DNA of 11,510 nucleotides from Treponema sp. Lineage in GTDB: Bacteria; Spirochaetota; Spirochaetia; Treponematales; Breznakiellaceae. A program made the position numbers and the translations under genes. Below the pieces are notes generated by a model. That model was not told the origin of the DNA. It saw nothing but the letters and a program-made list of their open reading frames with translations, and ran no database searches. How positions within the stretch are numbered: the stretch's first letter is position 1; every line of letters begins with the position of its first letter. This document shows positions 5,719 through 11,510 of the stretch, piece by piece. The stretch lies in the NCBI GenBank assembly GCA_031266635.1, contig JAISAN010000263.1, positions 1 to 11,510 on the forward strand. Reading direction: 5' to 3'.

Positions 5719-6395
5719 GCCACGGCAAAAAATACCTCGAAAACCTGAAAAAGTACGACCCCGCCATTTTTTATGATCTAACCGAGGCTCTGGGTTTGGT
5801 AAAAGTTATGGCCTATGCCAAATTTGATGAAACCGTTGATCTTTCGGTCAAGGTAAACCTGAAAAAAAGCCAGTCTGTCCGGGATACCGTGGTTTTACCC
5901 AATCAATTCCGGGGTGAGAAAAAGATCCTTGTTTTCTGCAAGGCGGAAAAAGAAAAGGAAGCCCAGGATGCCGGGGCCGCCTGGGTAGGCGCCGAAGACC
6001 TTATCGAAAAAGTCAAGGGCGGCTGGATGGATTTTGACGTGGCGGTAGCGACCCCGGATATGATGAAGGATGTCGGGAAGCTTGGTATGGTTCTGGGCCG
6101 CAAGGGGCTTATGCCCAACCCCAAGACTGGTACGGTTACTTTTGATCTTAAAGGGGCCATCGCGGAACTGAAAAAAGGCCGCATGGAATTCCGGGCGGAT
6201 AAAACCGGGGTAGTTCATCTCGCGGTGGGCAAGATTTCTATGGAGCCGGAAAAAATCGCCGAAAATGTCAAGGCGGTGGTTTCGGAGATTAAACGGAAGC
6301 GGCCTGTCGACGCTAAAGGTGAATTTATCCGGACCGTTTCAGTGGCTTCTACAATGGGGCCCGGCGTATGGGTGTCCATAAAGGACGAGGATTGA
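5715..6395 (+). CDS. rplA: Large-subunit ribosomal protein uL1
   Basis: A 226-residue protein that forms the mobile L1 stalk near the E-site and helps release deacylated tRNA. In many bacteria it also represses its own operon. The family signature LGRKGLMPNPKTGTV spans 127-141 in the inserted domain II. The N- and C-terminal segments make up domain I, ending in the conserved TMGPGVWV (213-220). The length is normal. The start overlaps the rplK stop by 4 bases, and GGAGG (5703-5707) inside rplK serves as its ribosome site. The TGA stop is buried in the stem of a 12-base-pair inverted repeat (6391-6417). Confidence 0.98.
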   Translation: MSHGKKYLENLKKYDPAIFYDLTEALGLVKVMAYAKFDETVDLSVKVNLKKSQSVRDTVVLPNQFRGEKKILVFCKAEKEKEAQDAGAAWVGAEDLIEKVKGGWMDFDVAVATPDMMKDVGKLGMVLGRKGLMPNPKTGTVTFDLKGAIAELKKGRMEFRADKTGVVHLAVGKISMEPEKIAENVKAVVSEIKRKRPVDAKGEFIRTVSVASTMGPGVWVSIKDED

Positions 6396-6417
6396 AAAAA
6401 CCTGCGGTTTTTTCAAT
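6391..6417 (+). terminator. Terminator-like hairpin overlapping the rplA stop; possible attenuator
   Basis: ATTGAAAAAACC (6391-6402) and GGTTTTTTCAAT (6406-6417) are perfectly complementary around a TGC loop. The 3' arm carries T6. Only a few pairs are G-C, so it is likely a weak or partial terminator within the rplA-rplJ spacer rather than the operon end. A ribosome stopping at TGA (6393-6395) would cover the 5' arm, so folding could depend on translation of rplA. Confidence 0.45.
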
Positions 6418-6471
6418 TGGGGAGTTTGCGGGGCAAACTCCATGATTCCAAGCTCCATGATATAGAAGGAG
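6417..6471 (+). promoter_or_regulatory. rplJ leader hairpin; candidate L10 autoregulation site
   Basis: GGAGTTTGC (6421-6429) pairs perfectly with GCAAACTCC (6433-6441) around GGG. TTGG (6417-6420) with CCAA (6448-6451) extends the stem across a one-sided ATGATT bulge, a shape that could kink. AAGGAG at 6466-6471 is the rplJ ribosome site. Many bacteria control rplJ-rplL through an L10-binding leader with a kink-turn. The match to that family is by position and overall shape only. Confidence 0.45.
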
Positions 6472-6480
6472 AATATCAAT

Positions 6481-7038
6481 ATGGCAATTGTGGCGAAAAA
6501 AATACAGGACAGCAAAACAAAGGCAATAACGGAACTCAAGGACATTTTCAAAACGTCAAGGGATTTTATTTTTACCGATTACCGGGGGCTTACGGTGGAG
6601 CAGAGTACCGCCCTGCGGAAACTTCTTCGGGCCAGGGAAGCCCGGTACAAAGTGGTAAAAAACAACTTTGCCCGGATTGCCTTTGAGGAGCTTGCCGCCC
6701 CGGATGTGTCGGCTTATCTGACCGGTCCCACGGCAATAACCATTGTCCCCAAAGATTCCAACGAAGTGGCGAAGATCCTTTTCGATTTTTCGAAAGAAGC
6801 CCCGGCCCTGAAAATCAAGGGCGCCCTGGTGGGCGATTCTATTTATAACCTCGCCCAGACCGAAGCCTTCTCCAAACTGCCCGGCAGGCTGGAGCTGATC
6901 GCCATGCTTATGTCGGTGATGAATGGCCCGGCCCGGAATCTGGCGGCGGCCCTCAACGATATTCCCTCCCGGCTGGTCAGAACCCTTAAAGCCGTGGCGG
7001 ACAAAAAAGCCGAAGACGCCGCCGGGGGAGCCGCGTAA
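6481..7038 (+). CDS. rplJ: Large-subunit ribosomal protein uL10 (stalk base)
   Basis: A 185-residue protein that anchors the L12 dimers to the L11 region of 23S rRNA and forms the base of the stalk. The N-terminal rRNA-binding domain shows FTDYRGLTVEQ (31-41), KVVKNNFARIA (57-67) and LTGPTAI (80-86). The C-terminal part after LPGR (133-136) is a long helix, the platform for L12 dimers, ending in an Ala/Gly-rich tail. The length is a little above the E. coli protein. The ATG at 6481 follows AAGGAG with a 9-base spacer, longer than in its neighbours. Unusually, 360 bases separate it from rplL. Confidence 0.97.
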   Translation: MAIVAKKIQDSKTKAITELKDIFKTSRDFIFTDYRGLTVEQSTALRKLLRAREARYKVVKNNFARIAFEELAAPDVSAYLTGPTAITIVPKDSNEVAKILFDFSKEAPALKIKGALVGDSIYNLAQTEAFSKLPGRLELIAMLMSVMNGPARNLAAALNDIPSRLVRTLKAVADKKAEDAAGGAA

Positions 7039-7068
7039 CACGGAGGCCTGGAGGGAAAGCCTTATGGG

Positions 7069-7098
7069 AACTTCTAAAAACTTCAGTTTTTGGGAGTT
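7069..7098. repeat. Dispersed palindrome, CTTCAG-core type (copy 2)
   Basis: AAAAAC (7076-7081) pairs with GTTTTT (7086-7091) around TTCA, and AACT (7069-7072) pairs with AGTT (7095-7098). It holds the exact 16-base core at 7078-7093. It lies 31 bases after the rplJ stop. Confidence 0.7.
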
Positions 7099-7109
7099 TT
7101 CTTACCCTT

Positions 7110-7146
7110 GAGGCTGTTTCAAAACTTCAGTTTTTGGAACAACCTC
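7110..7146. repeat. Dispersed palindrome, CTTCAG-core type with full termini (copy 3)
   Basis: This is the most complete short copy, 37 bases. The left end GAGGCTGTTTC (7110-7120) pairs at 9 of 11 positions with the right end GGAACAACCTC (7136-7146), and the core AAACTTCAGTTTTTGG lies at 7122-7137. The same right end closes the element upstream of rpoB at 7996-8006. Confidence 0.8.
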
Positions 7147-7172
7147 CCTCTTTTCAAAATTGGCTCGGATGG

Positions 7173-7195
7173 TTCCAAGAACTGAAGCTTTGGAA
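7173..7195. repeat. Dispersed palindrome, inverted orientation (copy 4)
   Basis: TTCCAA (7173-7178) pairs with TTGGAA (7190-7195). The centre reads ACTGAAG, the reverse complement of CTTCAGT, so this diverged copy faces the other way from copies 2 and 3. Confidence 0.65.
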
Positions 7196-7362
7196 TCGTT
7201 TTAGGTGGAAAAAACCGCCAGGCTTCGGCGGGACCGGGTTAGGGAACCGGGTTCCGAAGCTGCCGTTCCTGCCGGTTTATATATACGGGGTTTTGGGACA
7301 TGGTTCCGTCGCCCCGGCGTCTTTTTGACGCGGCCGGCCCGTATGGGCCCGGTAAGTTACGG

Positions 7363-7378
7363 GTTAACTTATGTTAAC
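7363..7378. promoter_or_regulatory. Paired GTTAAC dyad upstream of rplL
   Basis: GTTAAC at 7363-7368 and 7373-7378 are separated by TTAT. Each is self-complementary, so they form both a direct and an inverted repeat. The dyad sits 6 bases before the rplL ribosome site (7385-7390). It may be an operator or an RNA hairpin, and no regulator can be named. Confidence 0.35.
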
Positions 7379-7398
7379 GATATTGAGGAGAAGATAAT

Positions 7399-7794
7399 AT
7401 GGCAGCCCTTACTACAGATCAGATTCTTGAGGCGATTTCATCCATGACCGTTCTGGAAGTGTCGGAACTGGTAAAAGCGATGGAAGAAAAATTCGGCGTT
7501 TCCGCCGCCGCTCCTGTGGCGGTAGCGGTAGCCGGCGGCGCGCCCGCGGGCGGAGCCGCCGCGGAAGCCGCGGAGGAAAAAACCGAATTCACTGTTATTC
7601 TGAAAGCATTTGACGATTCCAAGAAAATTGCGGTTATCAAAGAAGTCCGGGCCGTTACCGGCCTTGGCCTGAAAGAGGCCAAAGACCTTGTTGAGGGGGC
7701 GCCCAAACCCCTGAAAGAAAATGTCTCCAAGGACGAAGCCGCGAAAATCAAGGAGCAGGTTACTGCTGCCGGCGGTACTGTTGAGGTACAGTAA
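7399..7794 (+). CDS. rplL: Large-subunit ribosomal protein bL12 (L7/L12)
   Basis: A 131-residue stalk protein, present as several dimers per ribosome, that recruits and stimulates the translational GTPases EF-Tu, EF-G, IF2 and RF3. Residues 1-33 are the dimerisation domain that binds L10. Residues 35-58 are the Ala/Gly/Pro-rich flexible hinge. Residues 61-131 are the globular domain, with the conserved factor-contact stretch IKEVRAVTGLGLKEAKDLVE (80-99). The length is slightly above the E. coli protein because of the hinge. The ATG at 7399 follows GAGGAG (7385-7390) with an 8-base spacer. The wide spacers on both sides mean it could be transcribed or processed apart from rplJ and rpoB. Confidence 0.98.
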   Translation: MAALTTDQILEAISSMTVLEVSELVKAMEEKFGVSAAAPVAVAVAGGAPAGGAAAEAAEEKTEFTVILKAFDDSKKIAVIKEVRAVTGLGLKEAKDLVEGAPKPLKENVSKDEAAKIKEQVTAAGGTVEVQ

Positions 7795-7806
7795 AACGGC
7801 TGTTTT

Positions 7807-7842
7807 CCCCTGTCCTGCCGGCTGGCCGCCGGGGGACAGGGT
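7807..7842 (+). terminator. Long hairpin after rplL; candidate attenuator or RNase III site
   Basis: CCCTGTCC (7808-7815) pairs perfectly with GGACAGGG (7834-7841), and CCGGC (7818-7822) pairs with GCCGG (7828-7832) around TGGCC. The result is a 13-pair stem with small mismatches. No T-run follows, so it is not a textbook terminator. E. coli has an attenuator and an RNase III hairpin at the same place, which lower rpoB relative to ribosomal protein expression. A like role here is inferred. Confidence 0.5.
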
Positions 7843-7878
7843 GCTTTCCGGAATGAAGATACCGGAGCGCGGATTGTG

Positions 7879-8043
7879 ATGATGACGGAAAATTATTTTT
7901 CTCTTGAACAATACGGGGAGGTTCCGGTTTTTGTCGGGGCCTTTTGGCATTTGAGGTTGTTCCAAAACCCGGTTGGTGCAGACCAAAGGTCTGATGGAAC
8001 AACCTCATTTAAAAACAAGGCCCGGTGGTCCGGGCAGTCTTAA
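7879..8043 (+). CDS. Possible 54-codon ORF in the rplL-rpoB spacer (doubtful)
   Basis: An open frame runs from ATGATG at 7879 to TAA at 8041-8043, ending 15 bases before the rpoB start. It encodes MMTENYFSLEQYGEVPVF followed by a stretch that translates the palindromic element, ending KNKARWSGQS. The only upstream ribosome-site candidate, GGAG at 7863-7866, is 12 bases away. Part of the frame is repeat DNA and the peptide resembles no family I know. A chance frame is more likely than a gene. If translated, its stop would place ribosomes close to the rpoB start. Confidence 0.15.
   Translation: MMTENYFSLEQYGEVPVFVGAFWHLRLFQNPVGADQRSDGTTSFKNKARWSGQS
7952..8007. repeat. Composite palindromic element with 13-bp perfect terminal inverted repeats
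   Basis: TGAGGTTGTTCCA (7952-7964) and TGGAACAACCTCA (7995-8007) are exact inverted repeats around 30 bases. The inside can fold as TTGGT-GCAG-ACCAA (7973-7986) or GACC-AAA-GGTC (7981-7991). The right end shares GGAACAACCTC with copy 3 at 7136-7146, so both belong to one family with different centres. The size and termini recall a very small MITE or REP element. It lies just before rpoB. Confidence 0.8.
8021..8034 (+). promoter_or_regulatory. Small hairpin in front of rpoB
   Basis: CCCGG (8021-8025) pairs with CCGGG (8030-8034) around TGGT. It ends 14 bases before the strong rpoB ribosome site AGGGGG (8048-8053). It could affect message stability or translation, but no specific role can be assigned. 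Confidence 0.35.
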
Positions 8044-8058
8044 ACGCAGGGGGAAGTA

Positions 8059-11000
8059 ATGGTAAAAGGAAAAACAACCACGAAGCGGACTTATATTGGC
8101 AAAGATATTCAGGATGTAATGGAGCTGCCCGATCTCATTGATATTCAGCTCCGTTCCTATGAACGTTTCCTGCAGCGGGAAAAACTCCGAACCGGAGACA
8201 GGCCTGATCTCCAGGGAATTGAAGAAGTATTCCGCCAGACTTTTCCCATTGAAAGCCCCAACGGCGATATGGTTCTTGAATATGAGTATTACACGCTGGA
8301 TGAGGGAAATATCAAATTTTCCGAACAGGACTGCAAGCAGAAGGGGCTTAGCTATGCGGTGTCCCTTAAAGCCCGGATCAACCTGATCTTCAAACAAACC
8401 GGCGAGATCCGTCAGAAAGATATTTACATGGGCGACATTCCCATTATGACCGAGCGGGGAACCTTTATCATCAACGGCGCCGAGCGGGTGGTGGTTTCCC
8501 AGATTCACCGTTCTCCGGGGGTCATTTTCAGCCATGAAAAAGGTATTTTTTCCTCCCGGATCATCCCATACCGGGGGTCCTGGCTGGAATTTGAAATTGA
8601 CCAGAAACGGGAATTGATTTACGCCAAGATTGACCGGAAAAAACGGATCCTGGGAACTATCTTCCTCCGGGCCCTGGGGTATGAAAGCCGGGAGGATATT
8701 ATCCGGGTGTTTTATACCACCGAAACCCTGAAAGTGAAGGATGACCGGGATACCCGGGAAAAATTCTCCGGCAAAGTGCTTGCCTCCACGGTGTGGCTCA
8801 ACGATGAGACCGTCCCGGCGGACAGCCGGAAAAAACTCTACCGGGCGGGGGAAAAGCTCCATCCCCACAATGTGGACGAGCTTTTGGCCAACGGAGTTAA
8901 ATCCGTGGAAGTCATAAATTTCGAGGGCGAAGATTCCCTCAATTCCCCCATGCTCCTCAACTGTTTTGAGCGGGAGGAGATTAAATTCGTGAAGGAAGAC
9001 CCCAACCGGGACGAGCCCTCCCGGGACGAGGCCCTTTCGGCGGTTTATACGGTGCTGATGCCCGGAGAGTCCATCACGGTGGACAATGCGGAAAAGGACC
9101 TTTTGGGGATGTTCTTCACCAGCCGGCGTTACGACCTGGGAAGGGTAGGGCGTTATAAACTGAATAAAAAATTCGATTTCAAGCCCCCGATAGAGGACTT
9201 TACCCTTACCAGGCAGGATATTGTGGCCACCATGAAATTCCTCATCAAGGTCTATGTGGGGGATGAAAATATCGACGATATTGATCACCTGGGGAACCGG
9301 CGGGTCCGGTCCGTGGGGGAGCTTATGGCAAACGCCATGAAAGTCGCGTTCAGCCGGATGGAACGGATCGCCAAGGAGCGGATGAGCCTCAAGGAAACGG
9401 ATACTACCAAGCCCCAGGAGCTGATTTCGATTAAACCGGTAGTGGCGGCGATCAAGGAATTTTTCGGGTCCAGCCAACTTTCCCAGTTTATGGATCAGGT
9501 GAATCCTCTGGCGGAACTGACCCACAAGCGCCGGCTCAATGCCCTGGGGCCCGGCGGTCTTTCCCGGGACCGGGCGGGTTTTGAGGTCCGGGATGTTCAC
9601 TACACCCATTACGGCAGAATGTGCCCCATTGAAACCCCTGAAGGGCCGAATATCGGCCTCATCGTGTCCCTGGCGAATTATACCAGGGTGAACGAATACG
9701 GATTTCTCGAAACTCCCTACCGCCGGGTCAACAAGGGGGTAGTGAGCCGGGACATTGAGTACCTTTCCGCTATGGATGAAGATCGTTATTATATCGCCCA
9801 GGCTTCGGCGAAGATCAACCGCAATGGTTCTTTTGCGGATGAACAGATTTCCTGTCGCCGCCAGGGGGACTATACCACCAGGGGCCCTGAGGACATTCAG
9901 TATATGGATGTATCGCCCAAGCAGATTATTTCGGTATCCGCTTCCCTGATCCCCTTCCTGGAACACGATGACGCAAACCGGGCCCTCATGGGTTCCAATA
10001 TGCAGCGCCAGGCAGTGCCCCTGGTGTTTCCCGAATCTCCCCGGGTTGGTACGGGAATGGAGGGGAAATGCGCCTACGATTCGGGGGTGCTGGTCAAGGC
10101 CCGGCGGAACGGTACGGTAAGCCGTGTTACTTCCCATGAAATCGTAGTCAAACCGGAGGCCGGTTCAAAGGCGGGTAAACCCATCGCGGAAACCAACGCC
10201 GAGGGGCTGGATGTATACCGGCTGGTGAAATTCCAGCGGACCAACCAGGATACTTGCTACAATCAGCGGCCCATTGTCAAAATCGGCGACAAGATTACCG
10301 CCGGGCAGGTTATCGCCGACGGGCCCGCCACCCAGAACGGGGAGCTGGCCCTGGGCCGGAACATCCTCGTGGGTTTTATGCCCTGGAACGGCTATAACTA
10401 CGAAGACTCGATCCTCATCTCCGAGCGGGTGGTAAAGGATGATATGTTTACTTCGATCCACATCAAGGAATTTATCACCGAAGTCCGGGAGACCAAGCTG
10501 GGGCCGGAAAATATCACCCGCGATATTCCCAATACTTCGGAAAAAAGCCTGGACAATCTGGACAGCGAGGGAATTATCCGGGAGGGCGCCAATGTCCGGG
10601 CGGGGGATATTCTGGTAGGAAAGGTAACTCCCAAGAGTGAAACCGAGACCACCCCGGAGTTCAAGCTCCTCAACTCCATCTTCGGTGAAAAGGCCAAGGA
10701 AGTTCGGGATTCAAGCCTCCGGGTGCCCCACGGCATTGAAGGGACGGTCATCGGTATTCAGCGGCTGAAACGGAACGAAGGGGACGATTTGAACCCCGGC
10801 GTAGACGAGGTGGTCAAAGTCCTTATCGCCACCAAACGAAAGCTCCGGGAAGGGGACAAAATGGCGGGCCGTCACGGCAACAAGGGCGTTGTGGCTCGGA
10901 TTCTTCCCGAAGAAGATATGCCCTATATGGAAGACGGCACTCCCCTTGATCTCTGCCTGACCCCCCTGGGAGTTCCCTCCCGGATGAATATCGGCCAGCT

Positions 11001-11510
11001 GCTGGAAACCGAGCTGGGCTGGGCGGGTTCTACTCTGGACGAATGGTATTCCGCCCCGGTGTTTCAGTCCCCCTCCACAGAACAGATCGAGGAAAAACTC
11101 AAGGAGGCGGGGCTTCCGGTAACCAGCAAGACCATGCTTCGGGACGGCCGCACCGGGGAACGTTTTGTAAACCCCATCTTCTGCGGGGTAATCTATTTTC
11201 TCAAACTCCACCACCTGGTAGACGACAAAATGCACGCCCGTTCCACCGGCCCCTACTCCCTGGTAACCCAGCAGCCCCTGGGGGGCAAGGCCCAGTTCGG
11301 CGGCCAGCGGCTGGGGGAAATGGAAGTTTGGGCCCTGGAAGCCTATGGCGCGGCCAATACCTTGCAGGAACTTTTAACCATCAAGTCCGACGATATGACC
11401 GGCCGGTCCAAGATCTACGAAGCCATTGTGAAGGGGGAACCCTCCACCACCGCGGGGATTCCTGAATCCTTCAACGTGCTGATGCAGGAACTTCGGGGTC
11501 TGGCGCTGGA
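8059..11510 (+). CDS. rpoB: DNA-directed RNA polymerase subunit beta (3' end cut by the window)
   Basis: The catalytic beta subunit of RNA polymerase. 1150 codons are visible and the frame is still open at 11510. The conserved end block GGKAQFGGQRLGEMEVWALE has been passed, so only a few dozen codons are probably missing. Visible landmarks include the rifampicin region (FGSSQLSQFMDQ from 469), ETPEGPNIGLI, WNGYNYED with the acidic pair Glu782-Asp783, and GDKMAGRHGNKGV with Lys934 and Lys942, which match E. coli Lys1065 and Lys1073 near the active site. Rif cluster I reads Val481, Ala485 and Asn494 where E. coli has Asn518, Ser522 and Ser531. Asn at 531 is the form linked to natural rifampicin resistance in spirochaetes. 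The ATG at 8059 follows AGGGGG with a 5-base spacer. rpoC normally follows, outside the window. Confidence 0.98.
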   Translation, partial: MVKGKTTTKRTYIGKDIQDVMELPDLIDIQLRSYERFLQREKLRTGDRPDLQGIEEVFRQTFPIESPNGDMVLEYEYYTLDEGNIKFSEQDCKQKGLSYAVSLKARINLIFKQTGEIRQKDIYMGDIPIMTERGTFIINGAERVVVSQIHRSPGVIFSHEKGIFSSRIIPYRGSWLEFEIDQKRELIYAKIDRKKRILGTIFLRALGYESREDIIRVFYTTETLKVKDDRDTREKFSGKVLASTVWLNDETVPADSRKKLYRAGEKLHPHNVDELLANGVKSVEVINFEGEDSLNSPMLLNCFEREEIKFVKEDPNRDEPSRDEALSAVYTVLMPGESITVDNAEKDLLGMFFTSRRYDLGRVGRYKLNKKFDFKPPIEDFTLTRQDIVATMKFLIKVYVGDENIDDIDHLGNRRVRSVGELMANAMKVAFSRMERIAKERMSLKETDTTKPQELISIKPVVAAIKEFFGSSQLSQFMDQVNPLAELTHKRRLNALGPGGLSRDRAGFEVRDVHYTHYGRMCPIETPEGPNIGLIVSLANYTRVNEYGFLETPYRRVNKGVVSRDIEYLSAMDEDRYYIAQASAKINRNGSFADEQISCRRQGDYTTRGPEDIQYMDVSPKQIISVSASLIPFLEHDDANRALMGSNMQRQAVPLVFPESPRVGTGMEGKCAYDSGVLVKARRNGTVSRVTSHEIVVKPEAGSKAGKPIAETNAEGLDVYRLVKFQRTNQDTCYNQRPIVKIGDKITAGQVIADGPATQNGELALGRNILVGFMPWNGYNYEDSILISERVVKDDMFTSIHIKEFITEVRETKLGPENITRDIPNTSEKSLDNLDSEGIIREGANVRAGDILVGKVTPKSETETTPEFKLLNSIFGEKAKEVRDSSLRVPHGIEGTVIGIQRLKRNEGDDLNPGVDEVVKVLIATKRKLREGDKMAGRHGNKGVVARILPEEDMPYMEDGTPLDLCLTPLGVPSRMNIGQLLETELGWAGSTLDEWYSAPVFQSPSTEQIEEKLKEAGLPVTSKTMLRDGRTGERFVNPIFCGVIYFLKLHHLVDDKMHARSTGPYSLVTQQPLGGKAQFGGQRLGEMEVWALEAYGAANTLQELLTIKSDDMTGRSKIYEAIVKGEPSTTAGIPESFNVLMQELRGLAL

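Larger units (their letters stand above)
7039..7398 (+). other. Enlarged rplJ-rplL spacer packed with hairpins and repeats
   Basis: No gene is visible in these 360 bases, although rplJ and rplL are normally close together. In order the spacer holds palindromes at 7069-7098, 7110-7146 and 7173-7195; a GGTGG-A6-CCGCC hairpin (7204-7219); a long hairpin GCTTCGG (7222-7228) with CCGAAGC (7254-7260) enclosing CCGG arms; GCGTC-T5-GACGC (7317-7331); CCGGCCC facing GGGCCCGG with one bulge (7334-7352); and two GTTAAC boxes (7363-7378). GAGGAG (7385-7390) is the rplL ribosome site. TTGACG (7325-7330) resembles a -35 box, but no -10 box is properly spaced. Confidence 0.7.

Noticed and set aside
7325..7357. 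TTGACG as the -35 box of an internal rplL promoter
   Set aside because: No hexamer resembling TATAAT lies 16-18 bases downstream. The only candidate is 21 bases away and poor.
7205..7447. An 80-codon frame through the rplJ-rplL spacer into rplL
   Set aside because: It reads hairpin DNA and then rplL out of frame, with no ribosome site and no family resemblance.
8005..10137. A 710-codon open frame on the minus strand opposite rpoB
   Set aside because: It is the mirror of GC-rich codon third positions in rpoB. Its product has no recognisable domain, while the plus-strand frame is unmistakably RpoB.

Overview
The window reads as part of a spirochaete chromosome, most likely a Treponema of the termite-gut type (T. 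primitia / T. azotonutricium-like). This is inferred from three things: the gene order tRNA-Thr, rpmG, tRNA-Trp, secE, nusG, rplK, rplA, rplJ, rplL, rpoB; an Asn at the RpoB position equivalent to E. coli Ser531, which is typical of naturally rifampicin-resistant spirochaetes; and moderately GC-rich coding DNA with many small palindromic repeats between genes. No database search was possible, so the species is not proven.

Left part (1-2822): the last 16 codons of an unknown gene converge on a minus-strand HAD phosphatase. Divergent from that gene, a CorA-type Mg2+ channel and a full-length Sua5-type threonylcarbamoyl-AMP synthase form a tight pair with a 2-base gap. Middle (2823-3867): a bacteriohemerythrin sits behind a 314-base leader full of small hairpins. 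It is followed by a probable terminator and then by a good promoter carrying a dyad between its -35 and -10 boxes.

Right part (3868-11510): this is the translation/transcription superoperon. It begins with tRNA-Thr(GGT), rpmG, tRNA-Trp(CCA), secE and nusG, followed by the L11-L1-L10-L12 genes and rpoB, which is cut by the window end a few dozen codons short. The genes cooperate in decoding (tRNAs, L33), protein export (SecE), elongation control (NusG), the ribosomal stalk and L1 arm (L11, L1, L10, L12) and RNA polymerase (beta).

The coding content is ordinary. The unusual material lies between the genes. A family of short palindromes (a 16-base core AAACTTCAGTTTTTGG in three exact copies, plus relatives ending in GGAACAACCTC) has entered several spacers. 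The rplJ-rplL spacer has swollen to 360 bases of stacked hairpins, and the rplL-rpoB spacer to 264. A roughly 150-base stretch after tRNA-Trp folds into consecutive hairpins and carries short fragments matching tRNA-Trp. Leaders in front of rplK and rplJ, and a long hairpin after rplL, look like candidates for L1, L10 and attenuation control. No transposase, CRISPR array, prophage or clear new protein system is visible.
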